NCBI GenBank assembly: GCA_910585455.1
Contig: CAJUEL010000036.1
Span: 1 to 48,928 of the forward strand
Reading direction: 5' to 3'
DNA length: 48,928 bases
From: an uncultured Eisenbergiella sp.
Lineage (GTDB): Bacteria > Bacillota > Clostridia > Lachnospirales > Lachnospiraceae
Each line of letters opens with the position of its first letter. The first letter of the stretch is position 1. The notes beneath the pieces were generated by a model. That model was given only the letters and a program-made list of their open reading frames with translations, made no database searches and was not told the origin of the DNA. Both the position numbers and the translations under genes were made by a program. This document shows positions 7,680-15,538 of this stretch, piece after piece.

Positions 7680-8754
7680 AATACTGCGCAGGCGTCCCAT
7701 CTGGTGGCTCCTGACCGCCCTGCTCGCTTTTTGCGTGCTTTGGATTTCTGCCTGGGCATCAGAGGAGGATACGGTGGTGGATGGCGTGCGTTATCACGGC
7801 ACAGAGGCGATTGAAAGGGACAGGGAAATCGCCCGGCAGTGGGAAGGTGTGCTGACGGTGGAAAAGCTGCAGGAAATTCTGGATACCTATGGGCTGGCTG
7901 TCAACGAGCGGGCAGAGTGGGAGTCGCCCAGGGGCGGTAACTGGGTCAGCCGCTATGCGACCAATATGCTGACGGATTTTTTGAGCCGGGACGCGCACGA
8001 TGGGGCGGATTTTCTGGATGAGGAGGCTCTGACGCGGACGGTATGGGAGCTGGAACGGTATGCGCCGCATTTTTGTTACATGGAGAATGCGAATATGCTT
8101 TATGAAGCGACCTTTACGGTCAATCTTTTAGTGCTGCTGCTCATCACCTTTGCTCTTACCCCTGTGTTCACGGAGGAGTACCGGTGCAAAACCGCGCCGC
8201 TGATCGCAGGCTGCGAGCGTGGACGCAAAAAAATTGCGGGAATCAAGATCGCAGCGGCGGTCGTATTTTCCCTGGGAATGTATGTGCTGGTGGATATTGT
8301 ATTGCTTCTGATTTTTATCGCGTATTACGGGTGTGACTGGATGGCCGGCGGAGCGTGTCTGGTCAACTGGATCGCCGTGCCGCGCTATATGGGGCTTGCG
8401 ATCTGGCAGGCGTATCTGCTGCAGTTTTTCTGGGGCATGCTGGGGATTCTGGTGATGGTGGCGGTTTCGCTTTTCTTTTCCGTCCTGTGCAAACAGACGT
8501 TTCTGGCGATGGCAGGCTCGCTCCTCTTTCTGGGAGGCGGGTATGTGCTGCCCGTGATTTTGATGCAGTTTCGCGTGCCCAGATGGCTCATGCGGCTGAC
8601 AGGATGGGCCTTTGAATGCAATCCCTATTATCTGATGACCTCGGTTTCCAGGGGAAGCTATCTGGGAGAGCTGTGGCGGCTGCTGTTGATCGCCGTGCTG
8701 CTCGTGGGCGTCCAATATGCCGTGCGGGAGCGCTGGGGGCGGCAGGAAGGGTGA
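7651..8754 (+). CDS. ABC-2 type transporter permease
   Basis: A 367-residue membrane protein starting at ATG 7651 after AGGAGAGA. The first helix (PIWWLLTALLAFCVLWISAW) is followed by an extracytoplasmic loop of about 110 residues. Five further helices are grouped after residue 150, for example NLLVLLLITFALTPVF, GMYVLVDIVLLLIFIAYY and MLGILVMVAVSLFFSVLC. This layout matches ABC-2 permeases that move peptides or lipids. It is the partner of the ATPase at 6780. Directly after its stop begins one of the large hairpin elements. Confidence 0.85.
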   Translation: MDLFRMELYKILRRRPIWWLLTALLAFCVLWISAWASEEDTVVDGVRYHGTEAIERDREIARQWEGVLTVEKLQEILDTYGLAVNERAEWESPRGGNWVSRYATNMLTDFLSRDAHDGADFLDEEALTRTVWELERYAPHFCYMENANMLYEATFTVNLLVLLLITFALTPVFTEEYRCKTAPLIAGCERGRKKIAGIKIAAAVVFSLGMYVLVDIVLLLIFIAYYGCDWMAGGACLVNWIAVPRYMGLAIWQAYLLQFFWGMLGILVMVAVSLFFSVLCKQTFLAMAGSLLFLGGGYVLPVILMQFRVPRWLMRLTGWAFECNPYYLMTSVSRGSYLGELWRLLLIAVLLVGVQYAVRERWGRQEG

Positions 8755-8775
8755 TGGAAGCCTGTGCGGGAGGCA

Positions 8776-9225
8776 GCGGCGGCGAAAGCCGGATGCGTGC
8801 GGAACGGATCGGAACCGGGTTTTTGTGGCGGCGGATGAGAGGCAGCGCTTTTTGTGCAGCGTTATGCAAAGCGGGCAATTCCGGCAAACCGGCGTCGCAT
8901 TCCAAAAGCGCAGCAGGGCGCGATAAACTCACTTCGTGTAACAGTTCAGCCGGGTCTGAACTGTTACTGCATTCGCCCATGAAAATCGCTTCGCGATGGG
9001 GCGAATGCCTGCTACCGGTACGATTTCTCACGGTCTGTGCGGTGAACGCGCAGACCTGGCTGAACTGTTACCACTTCGTTCGGACAGTATCGCGCCCTGC
9101 TGCAGGAATGCTCTGCCGCTTTGGGAATTGCTCCACTTTGCGTAGAGCAGCACAAAAAGCGCGCCTCCCATCCGCCTCCACAAAAAAACGGTCCCGTTCC
9201 GCACGCATCCGGCTTTCGCCGCCGC
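8776..9225. mobile_element. Large fold-back hairpin element H1
   Basis: The outer arms 8776-8805 and 9196-9225 are perfect 30-bp reverse complements. Inside, the pairing continues imperfectly down to a GGGCGCG / CGCGCCC clamp around the apex. The apex halves AAACTCACTTCG and TTCGGACAGT are those of H2, H3 and H4, but a 134-bp insertion separates them. Without it the element would be about 308 bp. Confidence 0.85.
8938..9071. mobile_element. 134-bp MITE-like element in the apex of H1
   Basis: It begins GTAACAGTTCAGCC and ends GGCTGAACTGTTAC, perfect 14-bp terminal inverted repeats. It is bounded by a perfect 8-bp direct repeat CACTTCGT (8930-8937 and 9072-9079). H2 shows the uninterrupted target, in which CACTTCGT occurs once. 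Internal hairpins are GCATTCGCCCAT/ATGGGGCGAATGC and a GGTCTG-rich stem. It encodes no protein. Confidence 0.9.
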
Positions 9226-9329
9226 TGTGTCCTGGCCGGGGGGATCGACTCTTCCGCTATGGGACAGGAAATTCTGCAATCGGCATTTATGGACAACGGT
9301 ATTTATATTTTCTACAGCATTATCGTAGA

Positions 9330-9554
9330 GTAACTTATATAAACCTGTTTACAAGTGGGGAACTTAATGAGTATCTTGTTGACATTGATAGCCAAGCACA
9401 AGAGCGTTTCTTTAGGATTGTAAAGCAGATGAAATAAGTCCAAATCGTTACTGAACAATTGAAAGCAAATAATCCTATAAAATGGACTGGAATGATGAGT
9501 GGCATTAGGCAACGGGCAGAAGAAATTGTTTTAAAAGAATTGATATATGATTAA
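9330..9554 (+). pseudogene. tnpV: TnpV remnant (transposon-associated protein)
   Basis: The frame encodes the C-terminal part of a TnpV-like protein: GELNEYLVDIDSQAQERFFR, IVKQMK, then an in-frame TAA at 9435-9437. After the stop it continues as VQIVTEQLKANNPIKWTGMM and ends at 9554. The N-terminal part is missing. TnpV is carried by Clostridia conjugative and mobilisable transposons. Together with the recombinase remnant at 14489 it frames an AT-rich island, suggesting the toxin region arrived on such an element. Confidence 0.7.
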
Positions 9555-9743
9555 TTAGGGACGGCATTGGCGCGAAGCTAATGACGTCCTTAATCTTATG
9601 GGAGTAGAAATCTTAATGCGTTTGTTGTATAATTGATTTATAAAATTAGAAAACCCAGATGCAAAAATAAGATATGAAATTTATGTTGAATTAGGAAAAA
9701 GACTTTGGTACAATTAAAAATTTATTATGAGAGGAAAGAACAT

Positions 9744-9845
9744 ATGAAAAAGAAAAATAATAATGACTCATTGCAAATATTTATAAAGGTCATATATTTT
9801 GACGAGTCTGCAGCACAAGATGATAAAATTAACGAATCAGAGTGA
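9744..9845 (+). CDS. small acidic-tailed protein, 33 aa
   Basis: ATG 9744 lies 6 bp after GAGGAAAG and the frame ends at TGA 9843-9845, 34 bp before the next gene. The peptide starts MKKKNNNDSLQIFIKVIYFD and ends in a polar acidic stretch. It is probably co-transcribed with the membrane protein at 9879. The family is not recognised. It might be a genuine small partner or a truncated remnant. Confidence 0.4.
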   Translation: MKKKNNNDSLQIFIKVIYFDESAAQDDKINESE

Positions 9846-9878
9846 TGAATATTGTTTGCGTTAAATTGGAGGAATATA

Positions 9879-10523
9879 ATGAATTCTATTGAAATTGTAT
9901 TTAAAATCATCGATATAGTTATAGCTATAATTGGTCTTATATTTGTTATATTTGGTTGGATTATACCATATCGACATTCAGTAAAAGCTGAAAAATTACG
10001 TATTGATAACGAAAAAGAGTTAGAAAGAATACGTTGGAAAAAAGAATTAATTGATAAGCAAATTTCAGAACTTTATGGACCAATTTATGCATTAATCATT
10101 GAAGGTGATATTAGTTTTTCGAGAATATTATATCAACTTGGACGGAATTACGTGATTCCGAAAGATAAAAGTTTTGATGATTTGCCCGTGGATGAGCAAA
10201 AGATATGGAAACATTATGTTGATACATATAAGATAAAAACGCAAATGAAAATGGTAGAAATAATGAGAAATAATTTGCATTTAATTTATAATTCTGAGTT
10301 GCCGACTTGTTACAAAGAGTTTCTTGATTATTCATTAGGATGGGAACTTCTTGATAATCAAAAACGTCAAGGTGTACCTAATTATTATGAATATCACTAT
10401 GTTTTCAATTATCCTACCGAATTTAATCACTATATTCGAACGACATTAGAACTTCTTTTAGATGAACAGGCAAAGCTGATAAAACAATCCGAACAGGCAA
10501 CTGCATCCATATCTATACGGTGA
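9879..10523 (+). CDS. Membrane-anchored protein of unknown function
   Basis: A 214-residue protein starting after TTGGAGGAAT. One N-terminal membrane helix (IVFKIIDIVIAIIGLIFVIF) is followed by a basic, coiled helical stretch (KAEKLRIDNEKELERIRWKK) and a cytosolic domain of about 160 residues that contains LYGPIYALIIEGD. I do not recognise the family. A single N-terminal helix followed by a long helix and the LYGP motif is seen in many island-borne proteins of unknown role, some suspected in phage defence; that link is speculation. The AT-rich codon use and its position beside tnpV indicate transfer. Confidence 0.6.
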   Translation: MNSIEIVFKIIDIVIAIIGLIFVIFGWIIPYRHSVKAEKLRIDNEKELERIRWKKELIDKQISELYGPIYALIIEGDISFSRILYQLGRNYVIPKDKSFDDLPVDEQKIWKHYVDTYKIKTQMKMVEIMRNNLHLIYNSELPTCYKEFLDYSLGWELLDNQKRQGVPNYYEYHYVFNYPTEFNHYIRTTLELLLDEQAKLIKQSEQATASISIR

Positions 10524-10570
10524 TTCTTAGAGTTGGATAATAAATAATGGTATTTGAAAGGTAAAAGCGA

Positions 10571-10607
10571 AACGGGCTTCCAGCGTGGCCATCGGAAGTC
10601 CGTTTTT
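10571..10607. terminator. Terminator between convergent genes
   Basis: The stem AACGGGCTTCC / GGAAGTCCGTT has a 12-nt loop and a T-run on the plus strand. On the minus strand it ends in CGTTTCGCTTTT. It can serve both the gene ending at 10523 and the minus-strand toxin operon. Confidence 0.65.
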
Positions 10608-10685
10608 GCTCGTTGGGCGTACCTCAAATCATTTGACCAGCCCCGTGCCGGGGCTAGTTGCGCATTCAGAAACCGAACGCTATGG

Positions 10686-11072
10686 TTATAGTCTGATATA
10701 CTCAAGTAGGCTGTCTGCTATTTTGATTGGTGAGCTGTAGGGAGATACCTGATACACATGGCCCTCATTATCCTGCCAGATAACAATTCCATCTATATGC
10801 GCTTCTTCGATGACATACCAACTCGGTTCAATTCTTTTCATCAACATCTTTTCTGTAATTGTAACATCAACCACATTTAGATGTGGGATGTTGCATATTC
10901 CAGTTAGTTCATGGCCTTGAAATGATGCGACACCAAATTCTTGGATATATTCTCTATACTCTTGTGAAAACTTTAACCCAAGAGTTTTCTCCGCATCCTG
11001 GATTTTTTGGAAATCAACTCCGTTCAAAGATACAACCCCAACTTGTTCTCTTAATGCAGAAATAATATTCAT
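10686..11072 (-). CDS. SUKH (SMI1/KNR4) family immunity protein
   Basis: A 128-residue protein of the SMI1/KNR4 superfamily. The pattern is IQDAEKTLGLKFSQEYREYI, then FGVASFQGHELTGI, and near the end GIVIWQDNEGHVYQVSP. SUKH proteins are the commonest immunity proteins of bacterial nuclease toxins and bind the toxin domain in the cytosol. It lies 7 bp after the stop of the LHH-domain lipoprotein gene on the same strand, the standard toxin-immunity order, so it most likely protects against that toxin. It is the last gene of the operon. Confidence 0.85.
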   Translation of the reverse strand: MNIISALREQVGVVSLNGVDFQKIQDAEKTLGLKFSQEYREYIQEFGVASFQGHELTGICNIPHLNVVDVTITEKMLMKRIEPSWYVIEEAHIDGIVIWQDNEGHVYQVSPYSSPIKIADSLLEYIRL

Positions 11073-11079
11073 TATTCGC

Positions 11080-12303
11080 CTATGCTCCTTGTAACATCTT
11101 TAGAATAGCTTTCCAGATTTCCTGCTTTTGCTTGGCCCACGCGGCATCTGAAATGTCTTTACCTTGCTCAGCATAGTGCAGAACGCTATAATTTCCGGAC
11201 GAATGATGTTCCGCCCAAGATAAAATTGCTAGTGGTGAATCTGCTCTTTGACCCATGTGATGCAGTTCAAAGGGTGTTCCTGTAGCATCGACAGGTGCGA
11301 GATTTGCAGCAACTCTTTGTACGTTTGTTCTTCCATAAGCATCGGTAAGCGTCCAATCAATTTGCCTTAAAAATACAAATTCACCATCTGGAAGTTTGGT
11401 TGGAACCAGATTGGCATCCTTATAAATATTATATTCATCTATTGAATGAATATTCTTTATAGCATCCAATGACCATTTGGACTCTTTCTGAATCATCGCA
11501 GCCGCGTTCATCGTTAATCCATTCTCGGTAGCCTTTTTAAGAAGGAATGTTTCACTTGTACCGCCATCAATCGCACCAGTGATTGCCCCCCATTTGAAGC
11601 CCTCACTTCCAGCGAAAGCGGCGGCTTCGATAGCCTCATTGAGGTCTCCTGTTTGGATTCCCCGAACAATACCAGCGGAGATACCGCCGAACGCAGCGGA
11701 GGAAAGCGCCATAGTTTCTGCTGTTGTTGCGGAGACCGCAAAGATCATGCTTACGGCTGGCGCACCGGCCCCTGCCGAGACAACGGAGACCGTAACACAA
11801 ACAAGAATAACACCCGTACCGATGGCAACATTTTTTAGCATGGTCTCAGTGTTAACATCTTCTATTTCCTGAAGTTCCTGAACAGTGGTGTCTCCGTTTT
11901 CACCTAAAGTAAAGATGTACCTTGTTCCTTGAAATAGAGCATCTAGTTCATTCAAAGTATAGCCAAAGTAGATATTGGATTGTGAGTTATAGGCAACTTC
12001 CTCAAGGTACTCTTTTGATATATAGGTAGCGTTTACGCTCTCGACAAAATACTCCTCACTGTCGAGAGCGGTGATAGTTTCCGTATAAACTAAATCTTCT
12101 ATGTGGGCCAGTAAAAGCGCGTCGTCCAAGGAATTATAGTGCGGTTCAACATTTTCCCATACTACCGTCTTAACCGCTTCGGAGGATGGGGTAGAGGGCG
12201 CAGTATCTGGATTACTGACAGGATTTGTTGCTTTCGGCTGGGACTGTGAGCAACCAGCAAGAATCATTGTTATACAGAGAAAAAGAGCAATTATACGCTT
12301 CAT
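11080..12303 (-). CDS. Lipoprotein toxin with C-terminal LHH nuclease domain
   Basis: A 407-residue protein. Residues 1-18 are a lipoprotein signal with lipobox LAGC (Cys18), then a Pro/Ser-rich linker and a domain with repeated Tyr/Glu pairs. A glycine-rich hydrophobic pretoxin segment follows (about 155-240, for example SAAFGGISAGIVRGIQTGDL). The C-terminal domain carries PFELHHMGQ (LHH at 347-349) and a second histidine cluster in SWAEHHSSGNYSVLHY, matching the LHH branch of the HNH/Endo VII nucleases. It is therefore a surface-displayed DNase-type toxin that would act on neighbouring cells. Its ATG overlaps the stop of the upstream gene by 4 bp. The SUKH immunity gene follows. The lipid anchor is an odd delivery form. 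Confidence 0.85.
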   Translation of the reverse strand: MKRIIALFLCITMILAGCSQSQPKATNPVSNPDTAPSTPSSEAVKTVVWENVEPHYNSLDDALLLAHIEDLVYTETITALDSEEYFVESVNATYISKEYLEEVAYNSQSNIYFGYTLNELDALFQGTRYIFTLGENGDTTVQELQEIEDVNTETMLKNVAIGTGVILVCVTVSVVSAGAGAPAVSMIFAVSATTAETMALSSAAFGGISAGIVRGIQTGDLNEAIEAAAFAGSEGFKWGAITGAIDGGTSETFLLKKATENGLTMNAAAMIQKESKWSLDAIKNIHSIDEYNIYKDANLVPTKLPDGEFVFLRQIDWTLTDAYGRTNVQRVAANLAPVDATGTPFELHHMGQRADSPLAILSWAEHHSSGNYSVLHYAEQGKDISDAAWAKQKQEIWKAILKMLQGA

Positions 12304-14198
12304 TGATCTATGTCTCCTTCATTCTCGCTGCCACTGTTGTGGACCGGTGTTTTTCGTTTTTTCAGAAAGATAAGTACAATTATTCCAAAAGCTACGATGC
12401 AGATGCTCGCAACGATAATTGTAAAATCAGGGAATATTGCATCAGGCTCATCTTCAACTTGCTGGGTTTCGGATTCATTTGAAGATGACGATTCTGGAGC
12501 AGACATAGGGACATCTTCATCTTCGCTGGGTGGATCTGTAGGTGGAGTGGCGCTGGCAAGCTGGATAGTCCCATCGTCGGATATTGTAGCACCTTGCTCA
12601 AGCAGCAGATTGATTTCAGGAATAGAAAGCCCTGTTGTCATGTAAGCGCGAAGAACGCCGTTTGTTCCAACATAAATCTTCTTTACCGTAAACTGATTTG
12701 TATATTCGTTTTGGACTGTAATCGTATAGATACCCTCATCGGTATATCTTGCGCCATCTTTAGCAGGGCTGTTAAAGCGTGTGTCTTCGGCAAGCCCATC
12801 TGCGCTTTCTTTCAAAACTTCCCGTTTGATATTGACTTTCAAGTATCGAGACATTGCCAGGTCAAGCTGAAACCCATTTTCGGTCATTGAGCTATTTGTC
12901 AACTCACTGCCAGTAACCACATCAAAAGGATAAACCATGCAATTGCCATTTCTGACCGAGAACTTAAAGAAAATGCGGTAGTGCCCAATTTTATCAATCA
13001 ATTCATCACTGGTAATCTCATAGTCGAGCGCAACTTCATAATCGCCTTCCTCAAAAAGCTGGACTTTAGTATCGGCTCCAACTGTTGCATTTGCCTCGAG
13101 GTAGTTAGTGTAGATTGTTGGTTCTGCGGAAACATTGTTATGGTCTGTATAGCGGATAATGAGAACACCACGCCCAAAGTTCATTTTAGGGGTTTCAAAA
13201 TATTGGTCATAACCTTCCGTGTCTGCTGAAATGGACAACTTTTCATTTCCTCTCAATGCGTTAATATTTTCATTCAGCTTAAACCATAAAGTGACCTTAT
13301 CCCCAACATTTTTAAGAAACACCATATCGCCATTGCTATTGGCGACCTCATCGGTATAGCCGCTCACAAAGAAGCGTCCAAGTTCCCAACCATAATGAAC
13401 ATCTTTTTTGTCAATCGTTGTGCTGCCGGAATACCCATCGAAGTTTTCAGCGCGAACCTTTGAACCAAGATTGTAGATTTGATTAGGGTCAACAGTATCC
13501 GCTTCTCCTGTGTCTGTATAGGCATAGAACTCATAAACTTCAGCGCATTTTTTGTAATCATACTTATCTGTGTTAATGAACAGGAAATTACTATCTTTTG
13601 TTCTAATCCGAAGCTCATAAGCGACAATTACTCGGTAGAAGCAGCCGTTTAATAGCTGAATCTCAGAAGTAGAATAGATAGAGCTTGTCCGAACAGGCGT
13701 ATCACTAAATGCGTTAGTAATAGTATTGACATTTACCCATTTTTTTTGGTCTTTTGATGTCTGGAGAATAATTGTGCCTTCCATAATATTTGAACTGAGT
13801 GTCATACCGGCAACTTTTTTGCTTTTATCCTCAATTAGATGCCAAGAGTCAACATCGGCATTAAGCGTGGTATCCCCATAATTATAGAAAAACACCAGAT
13901 TGCCGTCAGACACCTCATAAGAAGGCACACCATTGTGTTCGCCTACATTAGTCATGTTGCCGCTGATAAAGAATGTACCGTATGTATCATAATCATCGGA
14001 TGATGAAGATGCATCACTTTCATGAAATTCATAGTGACTGTCCTTGCCAAACTCATATACATTCCCAGCTACCTCAACTCTTGGACTTGTTGCCAAGGCT
14101 GTGGGTGAAAATACACCAACAAGCATAATTGTCATGCAAAGGATAGCACATATCTGAATGATAAAGCACGGCAAAGTTTTTCCTTTTTTCATAGCCAT
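12300..14198 (-). CDS. Large surface membrane protein, partner of the LHH toxin
   Basis: 632 residues. A signal peptide (cleavage probably after ALA, residue 36) precedes an extracellular region of about 540 residues rich in Asn, Tyr and Thr. This region has two related stretches beginning with FFISGNMTNVGEHNG and FFVSGYTDEVANSNGD. A Pro/Ser/Glu stalk, one membrane helix (FTIIVASICIVAFGIIVLIF) and a short basic tail complete it. It has no LPxTG signal; the C-terminal helix is the anchor. It heads the operon, and its stop overlaps the toxin start, implying translational coupling. It could be an adhesin or a delivery scaffold for the toxin; the family is unknown to me. The start at 14198 follows GGAGG. 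Confidence 0.75.
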   Translation of the reverse strand: MAMKKGKTLPCFIIQICAILCMTIMLVGVFSPTALATSPRVEVAGNVYEFGKDSHYEFHESDASSSSDDYDTYGTFFISGNMTNVGEHNGVPSYEVSDGNLVFFYNYGDTTLNADVDSWHLIEDKSKKVAGMTLSSNIMEGTIILQTSKDQKKWVNVNTITNAFSDTPVRTSSIYSTSEIQLLNGCFYRVIVAYELRIRTKDSNFLFINTDKYDYKKCAEVYEFYAYTDTGEADTVDPNQIYNLGSKVRAENFDGYSGSTTIDKKDVHYGWELGRFFVSGYTDEVANSNGDMVFLKNVGDKVTLWFKLNENINALRGNEKLSISADTEGYDQYFETPKMNFGRGVLIIRYTDHNNVSAEPTIYTNYLEANATVGADTKVQLFEEGDYEVALDYEITSDELIDKIGHYRIFFKFSVRNGNCMVYPFDVVTGSELTNSSMTENGFQLDLAMSRYLKVNIKREVLKESADGLAEDTRFNSPAKDGARYTDEGIYTITVQNEYTNQFTVKKIYVGTNGVLRAYMTTGLSIPEINLLLEQGATISDDGTIQLASATPPTDPPSEDEDVPMSAPESSSSNESETQQVEDEPDAIFPDFTIIVASICIVAFGIIVLIFLKKRKTPVHNSGSENEGDIDQ

Positions 14199-14488
14199 AC
14201 GAACCTCCGGTTTTAGTGTTCTGTTCAAGCTATATGGATAGGGGGCATTGACCCCTTATTTATACATATACAATCCCATAATCTACTATAGCACATAGAA
14301 CGACAAATTTCCATAGAAGTCCCCATGATTTTCAAGGTGAATCCGCCGCCGATAGCGTACAAAACACCAGAGGGAGGCTTGCCAATATAACAAGTCTCCC
14401 CTTGAATTTTACGGTCTGATGTCGCCACATTCGCAAGGGGGTTGAACTGCCTATGCGCTACACATCTCATCCCTGATGATTTCCTCAG

Positions 14489-14677
14489 TTCAAATCCGAA
14501 AAGCGTATTGCCGAACTTGATGTATTATTTCAGAGGGTTTGTGAGGATAATGTTTGTATTATTAACACTCTATCCACTGAAGAATATGAAGAGTTCAAAA
14601 GAAGAAAAAACGGCATAGGCACGAATGGCTATACCGTAAATTCTAAAAGAGCCGCTTTTGTCTGCTTCCTTATATGA
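14489..14677 (+). pseudogene. Site-specific serine recombinase, C-terminal remnant
   Basis: An open frame without a start encodes FKSEKRIAELDVLFQRVCED, then a second stretch including LSTEEYEEFKRRKNG, and ends at TGA 14675-14677. The first part fits the coiled C-terminal region of large serine recombinases (typically KRIAELDxLFxRIYEDN). The catalytic domain is absent. The second part may be a fusion to another remnant. It marks the right side of the AT-rich island that begins with tnpV. Confidence 0.55.
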
Positions 14678-14805
14678 AAGGGATGAAATGGGAGGCATTC
14701 CAGTTTTTTACTATATATATTATAGCATAAAATCAGGGAAAATACCAGTCTGGTAATGTGGTTTTGGGGGGAATATAATAGGGTTTGTTACTGATTACTT
14801 GCGAT

Positions 14806-14945
14806 GTCAGTTCATGGCAGGCATTGGAAGCGGAGTGGGAAACCGGCAGCCGCAAACAGTCTGTCCCTTTCTGACCAGGCTCCACTTCTGTGTCCGCTGC
14901 CGGTTTCCCGCTCCGCTTCCGGTGTTCGTCGCGAAACGAACTGAC
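14806..14945. mobile_element. Fold-back hairpin element H7
   Basis: The arms 14826-14850 and 14896-14920 are 25-bp reverse complements with one mismatch (GGAAGCGGAG..). The ends GTCAGTTC (14806-14813) and GAACTGAC (14938-14945) are perfect inverted repeats. The right-arm sequence resembles the right arm of H3 (CTGTGTCCGCTGCCG). It ends 4 bp before the ribosome site of the next gene. It lacks the conserved apex, so it may be a deletion form. Confidence 0.7.
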
Positions 14946-14961
14946 GCAGGGGAGGATGCGT

Positions 14962-15492
14962 ATGGAGGAAAAGAACTGGATGGAGCTGCTTGGAAAGCAG
15001 GCTTTAGTGGAGAAGGTGATGGGAACCAACGCTTATACGGAGCAGTTTGGCCTTTGCCTGACACGGGAGGATGCAGAGCTTTTGGTAAAGGGGCGGCAGC
15101 GCGCGCTGGCGGCGGAGCGCAGGGTAGAATTTGGGGAGAGCATTCTGCCGAAGCTCGTCTTTACGTTTTGCGACTCCGCATATGTGGAGCAGGAAAGCTT
15201 TGTATCCACGTTGCAGCGGCTGCAGGAAATTTTTTTTCTGTACAAAAATGAGATGGAGGATGAGATCACGGATGAGGAGCTTTTGAATTTCATGAAGGAG
15301 CAGTTCGAGACGATCTGCTTCGGAGACATGGACTATCTGGAGGGGACCTGTCTGGAATTGTTCGCGGAGGCGGTCAGGGCCGGATATCGGGGATTTCATG
15401 CCGATGATGGAAACGGGGAATTTGAAAGGTTCGATATCGTAAAGCGCTGGGACAGGGAATTATATCTGGCGGCGCTGCAGGACTTATTTTGA
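14962..15492 (+). CDS. DUF6323-like protein
   Basis: A 176-residue protein of unknown function resembling the DUF6323 family. The typical patterns are FGLCLTREDAELLVKGRQRA, VEFGESILPKLVFTFCDSAY and the ending VKRWDRELYLAALQDLF. It has no signal peptide and no membrane helix, so it is cytosolic. The ATG at 14962 is 6 bp after GGGGAGG; an in-frame ATG at 14956 would abut that site. It is followed by a DUF6179-like gene and a two-component system, an order I associate with Lachnospiraceae. The family assignment is from memory. Confidence 0.65.
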   Translation: MEEKNWMELLGKQALVEKVMGTNAYTEQFGLCLTREDAELLVKGRQRALAAERRVEFGESILPKLVFTFCDSAYVEQESFVSTLQRLQEIFFLYKNEMEDEITDEELLNFMKEQFETICFGDMDYLEGTCLELFAEAVRAGYRGFHADDGNGEFERFDIVKRWDRELYLAALQDLF

Positions 15493-15538
15493 CAGGAATG
15501 CTTTTTGTCGTTTCCTATAAAACGGATGGAGGGATCAG

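Larger units (their letters stand above)
8755..9329. other. Non-coding stretch: large hairpin H1 carrying a small mobile element
   Basis: I see no real gene here. Long open frames occur on both strands, but only because the DNA is a GC-rich inverted repeat. The contents are given in the entries for H1 and the 134-bp element. Confidence 0.8.
14199..14961. other. Intergenic region: leader, recombinase remnant and hairpin H7
   Basis: Next to the toxin operon lies about 290 bp of leader. It contains a small hairpin (AGGGG / CCCCT near 14240-14257) and AT-rich promoter-like sequence on the minus strand. The recombinase remnant, an AT-rich spacer and hairpin H7 follow. No intact gene is visible. 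A minus-strand frame over 14225-14470 has no ribosome site and is probably spurious. Confidence 0.6.

Noticed and set aside
8616..9437. Long open frame running through H1 and into the TnpV remnant
   Set aside because: It lies within an inverted repeat and a MITE, lacks a proper start, and the opposite strand has an equivalent frame with the same peptide pieces (RRKPDACGT on both strands).
14225..14470. Minus-strand 81-aa frame
   Set aside because: No ribosome site and no recognisable domain; it covers the leader of the toxin operon.
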